Source: Brachionus plicatilis (lineage: Eukaryota; Rotifera; Eurotatoria; Ploima; Brachionidae). From it: a stretch of DNA of 64,000 nt. The translations under genes were made by a program, and so were the position numbers. Position 1 is the first letter of the stretch, and every line of letters starts with the position of its first letter. The stretch spans positions 1,703,024 through 1,767,023 of the forward strand of contig QEOQ01000226.1 of the NCBI GenBank assembly GCA_010279815.1, read 5' to 3'. Shown here in pieces: positions 12,174-24,615 of this stretch. The notes under the pieces were generated by a model. The model did not search any database, had not been told where the DNA came from, and was given only the letters and a program-made list of their open reading frames with translations.

Positions 12174-13482
12174 TTTTATTCACTACAACAATATAAAATT
12201 AATATTTCGTTTTCCTATTAACTTGAATTGAAAATTTTTTGGCAATGTTAAAAGATGGGTATACGAGGTTGGGAGGAGTTTCTGTGTTTTATTGTCGAAT
12301 TATTTAAAATTAATCTATTGCTTAGTAGTTGATTAATTAAAAAAAAGTGCGAATTTAATTTGATTAATTTTTTTAAAATTTTTTATCAAAAAGCGCACAA
12401 TATTAAGGGTAATATAAATTAAATTGATATTGTAGTTTTTGAGTAAACTTGAAGAAACGATCTTAGAAAAAACTCAATAATTTCTTTCCAACTCTAAAAT
12501 AGTCAATTGCTTACTAAATTTATTCTAGATACTATTCATGAAAAATGCAAAAAAACTTGCCTACTCCAAATGGTACCCTTTAAAGTTTTCTTATAAAATA
12601 ATTGGCCACATTCTATGAACCATTAATTTATAGCTTAATTATTCTCGCGTGACCTCAAATTTATTCGCATTTAACTTAACTAACTTATTTTAATTTGTTT
12701 ATTAAAAAAAGAAAGTAAACAAAAAAATAAAATAATCAAAGGTTTATATCGGAACAACTTTGGAAGTACATCTCTTAAAAAAGTCATTAGTATGGTAAGC
12801 TTAACTAAAGAATGAAATAGCAAACAAGAAAGTTGAAGAAATATTCTAACATTATAAAATATTAACAATATATCAATAATTAATTCTCAAGCACTCTAAA
12901 GAGCTTATTATTTAAACTGATAAATTATTAAAATTTAAGCAATTTAATAAAAAAAAATTGGAATTAAAATTTTCTAAACTTTTTTAATAAGATGGGAAAA
13001 AATCCAATCTCAAGCAGGATTTTTTTTGGAATATTTTACTAACAAAAATTTGAGATTAATTTCAACTTTGGCCACAAATTAAGAAGGGCTATCAACTATA
13101 CATAAAAAATACTTCTCAGTTTTTTAATGATTGTTCTAGAGTAAATTATAGTATTTTTAATTTTTAAAAAATTTAAAATAAGGTTATTTATTCCAAATTT
13201 GAATAAATAACTTTTGTATTCTTTTTTTATGTAATTACTGTTTAAAAGTAATTTACGCAAACAATATAACTTGGCATGATGGTAAAGACAATAGACGAAA
13301 AATATGGATCAAATGCTCAAATCTCATCGGTGTTTTCACCTCAACAAAGAAGGATTCGTTTTGTTGAATCATAGCATAGCGTTTCAAGGAAATAAACCGT
13401 TATTGTTTTCGCGGAAATAAATGCTATTCCTCCACAAATAAAAAACCTTAATAGATATATTCAATATAATAGGTTAGCGTTA
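12174..13482 (+). repeat. 1.3 kb direct repeat, copy 1
   Basis: This 1.3 kb block recurs almost unchanged at 35491-36800 in the same orientation, differing by scattered single bases. It starts TTTTATTCACTACAACAATA and ends AATAGGTTAGCGTTA. No terminal inverted repeat, target duplication or long open frame was found, so the class of element is unknown; a Helitron-like or other non-autonomous element is possible. It ends about 260 bp before the start codon of the CAP-domain gene and so may form part of its upstream region. Confidence 0.85.
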
Positions 13483-13744
13483 TTGTACATCTCTAAATAT
13501 ACAAATTCACAGTCTCTTTTGAAATTGGTTCTACAAAGAAAATTAATTAATTTAATTTTCTTACTTAATTTATTTTAAACATCTAAAATAAATAAATTTA
13601 AATTAGATAAATAATTTTAATAATAAATATGATGTACCATAATTAATTCTTTTGCAAGTTAATTTTTTGGAATAAACTTTAGTAGATGATGCGTTACTAA
13701 ATTATGTAAAACTTGATATATTTTTTTTTCAACTATTAGTGAAA

Positions 13745-14422
13745 ATGAATGAATCGATTAAAGAAATATTAGAAATTGCTGAAAAAGTTGTTGGTGAAAA
13801 AAGCCAAAACCAGTCAAATGACACAAACAATTCAAATGAGAAAGAAATTACAAACCCTAAATCTAGAATTATAATTTTTAGTTTGGCACCAAGGTTTCTT
13901 AATCCAAGAGATAACTTAATGGAAGTGCCAAAAATAAAATGCTCTCAAAATACACCAAGGTTCTTAATAAATCCTAGGACATTTATCAAAGAAGCATTTG
14001 ATGCTCACAATGAGTGTAGACATAGACATGGTTTTGAGCCACTGATTCAGAATTTAGAAATCGCTTTCATAGCTCAACAGTATGCCAACCAGATGGCTAA
14101 GTCCGGGTGTATAGCTCATAGCAATAGCAAATACTTGAATCAAGATTTGGGAGAAAATTTGTATTCTTTTGACTATCGAGATCCTTCGGTGACAGGAAAA
14201 AGAATAACCCGTGAATGGTATAATGAAATGTACCAATACAAATTTACGGGTGCCCAGTGCGGTACTGGTCATTTTACTCAATTGATTTGGAAGTCAACTA
14301 AAGAAGTAGGGTTTGGAATTGCGTTTTCGACAAACGGAAGGGCATATTTTGTGGCAAATTATTTTCCCACTGGAAACATAATCGGCAAATTTGCCGAAAA
14401 TGTTAATCAGCCTTTGAACTGA
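13745..14422 (+). CDS. CAP-domain protein, GLIPR2/GAPR-1-like
   Basis: Single-exon gene of 225 residues; the first ATG is at 13745 (an upstream in-frame GTG is not used as a start in animals). Residues about 80-220 form a CAP/SCP domain: AHNECRHRHG, then AQQYANQMAKSG, HSNSK, LGENLYS, TREWYNEM, GTGHFTQLIWKSTKEVGFG and NYFPTGNI. The order and spacing match GLIPR2, including the cavity-lining histidines and glutamate of the family. There is no signal peptide; the first 75 residues are a charged, N/Q-rich extension absent from vertebrate GLIPR2. That suggests a cytosolic or Golgi-membrane-associated protein, though N-terminal myristoylation is not supported (no MG start). The gene converges on the PLAC8-family gene with stop codons about 90 bp apart. 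Exact function is unknown. Confidence 0.88.
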   Translation: MNESIKEILEIAEKVVGEKSQNQSNDTNNSNEKEITNPKSRIIIFSLAPRFLNPRDNLMEVPKIKCSQNTPRFLINPRTFIKEAFDAHNECRHRHGFEPLIQNLEIAFIAQQYANQMAKSGCIAHSNSKYLNQDLGENLYSFDYRDPSVTGKRITREWYNEMYQYKFTGAQCGTGHFTQLIWKSTKEVGFGIAFSTNGRAYFVANYFPTGNIIGKFAENVNQPLN

Positions 14423-14514
14423 GAAAATTTTTAAATTAAAAGCTCACATATTTGTTTAATTTTATTTAAAAATAAAAAAAAATATATAAACTTGTTGAAT
14501 TTGATTTATTTTGC

Positions 14515-14997
14515 TTAGCTGTCACCATTTGCTTTAATTTCAGCCATCAATTGTAAAGCCGAGCAGCACGGACAACTTTAAAATCAAAATTAAACTCTAA
14601 TTAAATTTTTTTTTATGAGGAAAATTACCAAGATGTTGCTACAATATCTTTCCAGAGGGCTCCTTGTATTCTATAGTGAGCACGAATGAATGATCTGAAC
14701 ATAAATTGTGATTGTGGACAAAAAAATGGAGTACAAAAGCATTGCTTTTAAAAAATAATAATTGATCAGCCGAAAACAAGAAAATTAATATTACCCCAGC
14801 TTCGCTTTGTAATTTACACAAAAATCTTAAAATAAAATTTAAAATTTTTTTTATTTTTTTTTTTAATTTTACATGGGCAAACAAAAAAATGCGAAGAGCG
14901 CATTTTTCGGATCAGCGCAACAATCGAAAAAGTCATGATGAAATTCGTTAGAATATTCGAATGAACCTGATTTTGGCTGATTAGATACTGAACTCAT
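14515..14997 (-). CDS. PLAC8 (cysteine-rich) family protein
   Basis: Predicted exons (minus): 14997-14873, 14825-14795, 14744-14629 and 14575-14515, giving 110 residues; introns are 47-53 nt and all phases agree. The protein has an N-terminal HHDFFDCCADP stretch, a hydrophobic cysteine segment (FAFFCLPIFLC), a central FRSFIRAHYRIQG block and a C-terminal CCPCCSALQLMAEIK. The order of these blocks and their cysteine pairs match the PLAC8/cornifelin/ponzr family, which are small membrane-associated proteins linked to metal handling, cell size or differentiation. The second internal exon adds only 31 nt, so its borders are the weakest part. It is tail-to-tail with the CAP-domain gene. Which PLAC8 subgroup it belongs to cannot be told from sequence alone. 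Confidence 0.85.
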
Positions 14998-16389
14998 TTT
15001 AAATCTTAATGTTGAATAAAATATTTTGTTAAGCTTTTATACCTATAAATACTTTTAAAATTATTATTTGCATGGTAAATATTGAACTGGAGAAATCAAA
15101 TGTATGCTTTTGAATTACGTATTTTTTAAAATGACAATTATTTTCAAATAATTAATTTTATTAATTCAATAAAAAGTAAAAAAATTTTTTGATAATAAAT
15201 AATAATAAATTGTAATTGACAAATAAAAATAATTTAAAAATAAGGTTGAAATTTTTAAGTAACTGGAAATATCAAAGCTACATGAAAAAAAAGTAGAAAT
15301 AATAAAATTTGATCAATATGGCCACAATTACTAAGTAAAATATCAAGGTTTATATTTTCCCAATTTTTTTAAGATTAAATACAAAAGAATAAATAGTGAA
15401 TAAAAAAAATCTTTATCCGAAAATCTTGCAATAAAAAATAAAATCATATAAAAACCCTTAACTTATTTTAAAAATTATGTATAATATTTTTTTAAACTAA
15501 AAACCAGTTTTATTGAATTATTATCTTATAAATGTGTCCTTATAGCTCCTAAATTTTACTGCTTATAAAAAATTTTAATATACATTTTAACGAGATAAAA
15601 TTAAATTTTGAAAAGATTCCTTATTAAAAACTAGAAACAAAAAAATCGTTCAATTCTAGAAAAATTCCGATTTTTTTTATTTTTGGAAAAAAAGTTAAAA
15701 TTTTTAACCAATTGTAGCGCGTTTATTTAATAGAAAAACTTCACTTGTACTTTCAATTTAAAACAATCTACTGACAATACAAAAAGAAATCTTTTTTAAA
15801 ATAAAATCTAGATTTTTTCAAAAAATCATTCAGCAGTTCTCTTTAGGACTAAAAAGATAGTTTTTAAATTGTTATCTCTTTTATGTAATTTACTCAGATT
15901 TAAAAAAAATTGAATTTTTTTTATTTTAACTAGAAATTTAATTGTTTTAAATACCCGAAAATAATAAAAATACAAATATTATGTCAAAATTTTTTAGTGT
16001 TTTTTAAAAAATAGAAATTAAAGTTTTTTTCGAAAATATTTTGTAAAAATTCAAAAAATTGTGAAAAACAGAATTTTTATTTTTCGTTTTTTGCATTTTT
16101 TATGACAACTTGAAGCAGTATTTTGTCATCATTGAATTAGGTTTTTTTTTTTTCTAATAAATAACATGCCTCTATTTAAGATTTCCAATATTTACTTTTA
16201 AAAAAGCTAAATAAAAATTAAAAACCTAACTCTTTACAAAAATAACCATCTATTTTGATAAAAGATTTAATAATTGATCCAACGAAGACTCATTTAAAGT
16301 GACGCTTTGTTTTGTTAATATTTGTTCAGTTATAACCAGATATATTTAATTTACAACACCTTTTAATGTTTTAATTTTTTTTAATCATA
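14998..16389. other. AT-rich intergenic
   Basis: No coding signal, RNA gene or clear repeat was recognised; the sequence is dominated by A/T runs. The PLAC8-family promoter should lie at its left edge. Confidence 0.5.
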
Positions 16390-16690
16390 TGCGCTGAGTC
16401 CTTTCAACATTCTCACAGTCAGATTTAAGAATTGGGGACCAAACGGGCACTGTCAAAAACAAAGATCTCAACAACTTACGATCAAAACGAGCGAATGATC
16501 CCCTGATGCGACCTTAAATTTAATTTGCTATTTTTTTAGTCTCTATCACTTTATTTTTCCATTGAAAATAATTCCAAGATCTCTTTCGGTTTCTGATGTT
16601 GGTAAATGCTTACCAAAGTTAAAAAAAAAATCTTTGTTTTTATGACCATAATGCATGACCACTCATTTTGATGTTTTGGTCAGCTTTTTA
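16390..16690 (-). pseudogene. LINE reverse-transcriptase C-terminal fragment
   Basis: Read on the minus strand, broken frames show the sequence typical of the end of a jockey/CR1-type reverse transcriptase: the block LPTSETERDLGIIFNGKIK, a decayed segment, then PFGPQFLNLTVRMLKGLSAYD where functional copies have the PVWSP...LE..Q motif. Several stops interrupt it. It lies head to head with a second fragment of the same enzyme type on the plus strand. Confidence 0.6.
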
Positions 16691-16725
16691 ATGAATGCAT
16701 AAAGTTAAAAAGTATTCCAGAAGAT

Positions 16726-17341
16726 TTGAAATTGTATGTCCTTAGTATAAAAATAAAGGAAACAGGTCGGACATTAATAATTATAGAGCTATTTCAGTTA
16801 TTGTCTCCTATTGCAAAAATGTTTGAAAAGCTTTTAGCTAATCAAAATTCAATTTACTTAGAGTCGAATAATGTTTTCTTTAGATCTCAACATGATTTTA
16901 GATCTGGACATTCATGTCAAACAGCACTTCATGCAAACCTTACTGATTTAATCTTAGCTAGAGACAAAAAGTTAACAACTTTATCATTATTTATTGATTT
17001 TAGAAAAGCATTCAATTTAATTGATTCAAATCTTCTACTTTTAAAGTTGTTTCATTATGAGTTTGATAACGATTCTTTAGGTCTTCTTTCAAACTATTTT
17101 ACTAATAGATCACAAATAGTTCGTCTGGGAAATGATAAATCTAAGCCAATATCTTTAAAATTAGGAGTACCAAAGGATCAGTGTTAGGTTCACTACTTTT
17201 TCTTATTTTTGTAAATGACTAACAGAATCACATCAACAGGAATACTTTTTTCATGACTCATTGAGATAAAATCTAGAGTTTTCAGAAGATTGGATGGACA
17301 TGACTTTTTCTTGACAAATTCATAACGTTCTTTAGATATAA
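16726..17341 (+). pseudogene. LINE reverse-transcriptase palm fragment
   Basis: The frame 16726-17187 contains the finger/palm motifs of non-LTR reverse transcriptases: FRSQHDFRSGHSCQTAL, LSLFIDFRKAFNLIDS (first catalytic aspartate block) and LGVPK. A one-base frameshift near 17175 then continues as GSVLGSLLFLIFVND before stops. The YADD/FADD block is not recognisable. LINE-like coding resumes beyond the MITE at 17342-17921 as GIRGMD. A dead, 5'-incomplete copy. Confidence 0.7.
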
Positions 17342-17921
17342 CAGTGGTGTTACGATAACTGTATTTTAGTATATTTTACGTAAAATATCGTACATTTACG
17401 GTATTCTTTGTAATTTCTTTATTATTATCTTATTTATTAAAAAAAACTATTGACTTAATCATTTTACATTTTTATATAGAAAATTAACCTATTGATTCAT
17501 TTAAAAACTTTGTGAAGCTCGTGAAAAAAATAAAGAAAGCAGAAAAGAAAGATTAAAAAATAAATTTAAAACTTTTTTTAACACATTTGTATATTTTGTT
17601 GTTTTTCTTTTACTGTCGAACTTTTTTAAAAAAAATAAAAAATTTCAAAATTACTAAATTTTTCATTTTTATTACTCTTTTTAATCAAAATTTACCATAA
17701 TTTACTTAAAAAAAGGTAAAATTTACAAAATTTTTTTTCCTTGAAAATAAAAAACAAACAAAAATTGCTTAAAAATATCAAAATTTCGTTTTATTTTGGA
17801 AATTTTGGTTTTTACTATTTTTTACCATATTTTACGAAAGATATTTTACTTTCGTAATTTTACGTAAATTTACGATATTTCACGTAAAATTTAGTCAAAT
17901 ACAGTTATCGTATCACCACTG
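17342..17921. mobile_element. MITE with CAGTGGTG ends, inserted in a LINE relic
   Basis: The terminal inverted repeats begin CAGTGGTG and continue for about 60 bp (including ACGATAACTGTATTT and TTTTACGTAAAATATCGTA-type sequence) at both ends of a 580-bp non-coding element. CAG...CTG ends suggest hAT affinity, but I could not find a clean 8-bp duplication, so the flanks may have mutated. It separates two parts of the LINE relic. Confidence 0.65.
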
Positions 17922-17975
17922 TATGAGATGGATTCTTATGGCATAAGAGGTATGGATGTAAAATGACACTATTTG

Positions 17976-20900
17976 ATTAAATTTTTTTTTCGATAATTGT
18001 AAGAATAATTTAAATTAAAAAATTTAAAAAATATAAAAATTTAATCTTAATTGACCAAGAAAGTTATCTAGAAGCGAATAAGGTTTTTTTTAAGTGGCAT
18101 TTTTTGTTGTTTAAAATTTATAATTTATTTAAAAAAAAAATTTAAATTTTTTTTTGCATTTTTAAAAGTTTAATTTCTATCAAAGTTGCTAACAAGATTA
18201 TTTCTCCCAATAGAGTTTAAATAAATACCACAGTCCTGCATTTCACTGTGAAAAATGCGACTACCAAGACTTCACAACATGAAGAGACTAGAGTGAGGCA
18301 CAGAAAAAATAGTCGATGGGCTAATGTGCACCGTTGTCGATTTATAAGCTCAAATAAAGCAATTTAAGGTGATCAAAAGTGTATCAGCTGAATTAAAATG
18401 ACATTCATTTATCCAAAGCTCAGTTGAAAAAATTTTAATTATTCTATTTTATTTTTAAAAAGTTCTTTATTCTTTATTTTCTTTCTAATTTTTCAGGCAT
18501 AATTCAATAAAATATTTATTTATGTCCATCATTTATTTTTTATTTTTTTCCAACCATTCCAAAAACTAATTATATTTTGACATTCATGATCATCATTCAT
18601 CATGCTAACAACTTAAGTTTACAGGAGTAAAAATTGCGGATTTCGGAGTCAAACTTACTACAGAATAATCTCGGAAAGCTTACCATCAAAGCGCCGGTAG
18701 CTTTTTAATGCCATTCTTGACCATTTCTTAGCATTGAAATGCGATAAATCGGTGTAAAATTAAAGTTCATTGTTAAACTAAAATTTAGACTCAAAATTTA
18801 TCAATATCAACAAATCGAAAAAAAAAATATTATTAGAAAATTATTATTAGAAAATAATTTAGAATAAAGTGCTTCGAATAATCAAATACAAAAAATCTAA
18901 AATTCTAATAATATTTTAAGACTCTTTTATTTCATTATTTTTTATAACTAATGATTATATTAAAAACTGAGTCCGAGCTTCCATGGACCTATGAAAAAAA
19001 GTACAAAGCTATTTATAAATTATAAAATGGTCATTTTGAATTTGAATCAAACTAATATTCTGTAACTAATGGCGGCCAAAGTTCTAGTTAATAATTAAAA
19101 ATGATAAAAAGGATATCGGGACCTAAAAAATTTAATTTTGATCTAATGAAAAACTAATAATATTATTTTTAAAATTACTCTTTTTGTCCAAGTTTGCAGT
19201 ATTTACATTTTAAAATAAATGGAAAATTGAAGTTAACTTTATTAAAAAATAAAATTTGTTTGAGATGTAAATTTGAAATTGATAAGATTAAATTTTATTA
19301 AATTTAGATTTTTAAATTACGACCGTGTAAAAAGATGTTCTTAGGTCTATAATTATTTATTTTCTAGAAATAAGGATTTTGAATTTATGATGATCCAAAT
19401 CTTTTGGGCATAATTATTTTTCACTTATTTATCTAACTCTTAATTTGAAAAAAAATCCAAAGTTAAGTCATTGAGCTTCAAAATTTTCATTTTTTTTTTC
19501 ATTGAAAAATGATTTTGGATTCAAACCAGAAATTATCATTGTATTCTTTTCGGAACATTTAGAAATGACCTAATTATGAAAATTATTTTTTTTAATTTGT
19601 TGAAAAAATTAAAAAAAATTGAAAAATAAAATCTCTTTTATCATTTTTAATCTTAAAAACGCATCATTCAGCTTCAACTTGATCTTGGTTAGTAAAATGG
19701 TGTCTTATAAGAAAGTTAACAATTGAGCCAAAAAGGTGATAATCAAACAGAGAGTATGGATCGGTCATCTTGGAAAGATACAAATTATTTTTAGAAATTC
19801 CACCAGATTATAACCCCATGCTCCAAAGGAAGTGAATAAAACAAAAATTTCCACCAGATAAAAAACATTTCCTTCTTATTAAAGATTCCTCTTTTATCTG
19901 TTGTTAAAGTTGTAGTTGATTTACTCAATAGTATCAAAATTGATCCCTTTATATGAATATATGAGTGAGCTATTGATACTTATTAAATTTTCTGACAGAC
20001 TATTTTCATCAGTTTATGGTACACTCTTAATGAGTTTGAAAAAGTTATATTCTCTTTTATTTTTGAAGCAGTAGTTCAAAATTTGTGCTTAGACCAAAAT
20101 TAATGCAAAGCTTTTTTCCTAGACCAACTCACTAAAAAATTTCTAATTAAATAATATAAAAAATAATTTATATTTAGTTCATGAATTTTAATTAAACCAA
20201 ATAAAATGATAGATAATTTATGATGTTAAATTTCTAGTAATAAAATAAAAGTTTCCACAAAAATTCTAATAAAAAGTTTATTATGCAATCTCTTTAGCTT
20301 TCGATACATTCAACAAAGTATTTTAAAATTTTTCGATTAAAAATTCGATTAGAAATAAAAAAAAATAATATTTTACAATTTTTGTAAATTTTATTTTTGT
20401 TTATTCTTTCAAATTGAAGACCATTATGTTTTCAATAAATAATTTTTTTGAAGGTGATTTTTGATAATTTGACTTTTCATGCGGCATAAATTTCTAAAAC
20501 TTTTTGAATTTTTGAGTTGGCAATAAATTATGCATCTGACAAGAACAAATCAATTTGGGTCTTTAATTTATCATTTTATGTTTTTCAAATAATAGAATAA
20601 ATCAAATGATTAAAAGAAGATTTTTGTTTCATTGAAAATAATTTCTAAAATTTTGGTGTCAATTTTTTCACAAAAAGCAGTATCAAAATAAAATGATTTA
20701 ATCGAAAATATTTATTTACATAATTTAAAACTAATTGAAATTATTAAATCTAACCTTTATAGTTTATTTTAATCATTTTCACATAACAAAAATAATCAGC
20801 TACTAATCTATTAAATAATTAAGTATATTTCTTTATGAAGATTTTCTACTAAAAAACATAATTGTTTTTCGAGTGGAATAATTTTATTCTAATCTTGGAA

Positions 20901-22181
20901 TTTGTTTTATTTTTAAAGAAAATTTAAGGAATCTCCAGCTATTGGATCAATAATTTTAGGAATAATTAAATTTTCATTAGTTGTAAAATTTAATCCGGAT
21001 CCACTTTTGAAAACTTATCCATCAAGCCTGATGAAATATAAATAGAATATTATCCGATGACTTTTGTAATTCAAATTGAGAAATTTTCTCTGGATTAATT
21101 TTTCGAATACTAAAAATAACAAGTAACCACTTTTTTAAATTTTCAATATCAGAAAATAAGGATATAAAAATCGATTGAATAAAAACCTAGAGGCAAATAT
21201 AAGGAATATCGACTCTGTCATTGTTTTTATATATTATTTGTGTAGGATGTAAATGAATGCCGGAATTCAATCCGAAAATAGGAATTTCTGGTCCCGTAAA
21301 TAATTAATTTTGATCCTTGAAGGTCTTTTCAATTAGAGTTTTTATTCTGAATAAATTGATGATTAAATGGTTTTAAAAATTGATTTTAATTGCATCTGCC
21401 AACTTAATAAAACGGGAAAATTTATATTCAATTGATCAATTTTTTTAATTTTTAAAAAATTATTCAAAAAAAAACAATGAACCTCTTCCTCATCAAAAAT
21501 TACTTCTAAACTCTTGTTCAGTCCAAAAGAGGGTCAGAAATAGCCCACGTCATAAATAATGGCATTAAGCGAAGATTATTAAAAATATTATATAATAAAT
21601 TTTTTAAGGTTTCAATTCAAATCCGAGATAATTTTGAGGTTGAAATTTAAAATAGAAGCAATTAATGATATGACTTGGCTTCAGAGGCACAAATGAGACT
21701 GAAAATAAATCAGATCAACTTTTGCTAAATCAATGAAATTCATAAATTCTAAAATTTGATTCTGAGAACTAAATATATTATCTGCCATTAAATAAATTTT
21801 TGATAAAAAATTTTTGTTTAATTCGTTTCTCAAATATGGTCAAAAAAATTGATAACCAAATTTTTCATTTTGGAATTTTTTAAATATTTAAAAATTTTAA
21901 TTTTAAGTCAAATTTTTTTTTAATTTTAAATTTAAAAAAAAATATCGTGCAATGATGGATTTGGTCACATCTTTTGATCATAAATTTGTCTAATTTTATC
22001 TCCTCAAATTAACAAATTTGATGTAATAAAAAATAATTTTTAGATTATTAAAATATTTTATTAAAATTTTAACAATAAAAAAAAAACATAAAACAAAAAT
22101 ATAATAATGAAACATAGATTTATAATCTAAACGCTGTATATCATTTCGGTATTTAACAGTTACATATTCAGCTGCATACAT
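17976..22181. other. AT-rich intergenic, possible zinc-finger scrap
   Basis: No intact gene in 4.2 kb. At 18222-18350 (plus) the phrase FHCEKCDYQDFTT, then after a frame slip HEETRVRHRKN, looks like a decayed C2H2 zinc finger. At 19760-19830 a short frame (EIPPDYNPMLQRK) could be an exon or a scrap of a dead gene. Neither can be assigned. The rest is A/T-rich filler. Confidence 0.35.
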
Positions 22182-23025
<844 letters not shown>

Positions 23026-24615
23026 AGATTTATTACAAAAAAATCTAAAAAAAACATTAAAAAATAATTTTAAGCCTTGATTTACCATTAAATTTTTTTT
23101 TTTTCATATTTTATAAAATAAGAAAAAAAAATTTAAAAATCGATTTTCTTTCAAAGCATTCCATTCTAACTCCAAAAAGTTAATAAATTATTATATGACA
23201 TTATTTTATTTTTGGTGTTTAATTAATATCCATGGATGGCTATGGTAAATTAATTATACAACTTTCATTTGCTTTATTAATCAGACACTTTTTGCACTAA
23301 TCTAGAAGAAAAATCTTGGTATAATGCTACCAACTAAAATTAAAATTCTCACTTACTAAAATTGTAAAAGTAGTGAACCATTTTAGGTAAAAATCATAAA
23401 ACCTGTTTTAAATAACTTTGTACATAAATCTAGTCAAAATTTTATGATTATTTAGTATCGTTAAATGATTCTATTTTTAACTTAATTATTATTATTTAAA
23501 TAAACTTTTTATTAATTTTTATTTATTTAACATTTTTTTTTATTCGAAGGAACTAATGCCTGATCAAAATTTTACAAAATAAAAAAACTCGAGGACCCTA
23601 GATTCTGAACTAAAAACATAATTTTTGATCACCGAAAATTTAATAAATTTTTTTTAAGATTTTTCAAAGAACCTCGATTGTAATTAAGGGCTGTTTTAGC
23701 ACTTTTTTTTCAATTTTAAAACAGACTAGCTTTTAATTAGAATTCTCTTTTTTTGTTTATAACTAGCTTAATTTCAATATCTAAAAAAATAGATTTTTTT
23801 AGACATAATTTGCAATCGCTTGATTAGAATAATAAAATTATCATAATTTTTGTTTCCGTGATTGTTTCGAACGGTACCCAGACTTGAAAGTATCCTGTTT
23901 AAACAAATTAAACAAACAGAATCAGAGAAATAAATATTAATAGATGCACATTTTGACAATTTTAATTCAAAATAATATCCTTCATTTGAAGTTTGTTTCC
24001 TTGGCTTTTTGTTTTCAAATTGGTGCATGCAACTTTTCCAATGCAACATTTTATTAAAAGCATTTATTGATTAAACAACTGACTTAATTAAAATTAATCA
24101 AAATTAGATTGAAAAAAAATTTCGGAAAAAAATTGAGACTCTATCAATTTCAATTAATTAACAGCATCGCATGCAAAAAAAACTAAAATAATTTTAAAAA
24201 AATATTGATTTTTTAATTGTAAATTTTTAAATGTCATTGATATATAATTAAATAATCAAAAGCTTAGACCCATTGAACCAAAAAACAAGAAAAAGTTTTT
24301 TTGTGTTCCAAAAAATCTAGAAAAAATTTCTAAAATTGAAAAAACATTTTTTATTCTATTTTGTTAACTAGTATAAATACTGATTAATAAAAATAATAAA
24401 AACAAACAAATATCATTGATAGAATATCGATGTTTACAGTTAACTGCATTAGGAAAAATCAAGCTCATTTATCTTATCTATGCACGAACAAATAATTTAA
24501 TTATTCCAACTAAACAAAAACAGCTTATCTATGGCTGTAAAATAATTATCTTTATTTTTATGACTATGAAATAGTTGGGCTCTTTTTTAATTGTTTAATC
24601 ATTCGACTTAAAATC
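23026..24615. other. intergenic between ras and hexosaminidase
   Basis: The two genes are divergent across 1.6 kb, so both promoters should lie here. No motif can be named with confidence. A possible decayed BED-type zinc finger lies at 23774-24049 on the minus strand. The rest is AT-rich. Confidence 0.45.
23774..24049 (-). pseudogene. possible BED-type zinc finger relic
   Basis: A 91-codon frame includes SVCLICLNRI, then GTVRNNHGNKNYDNF: a C-x2-C pair followed by a histidine block like the BED fingers that begin many hAT/ZBED transposases. The second zinc-binding histidine is not in the right place, and no transposase core follows. Alternative: a chance frame. Confidence 0.25.
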
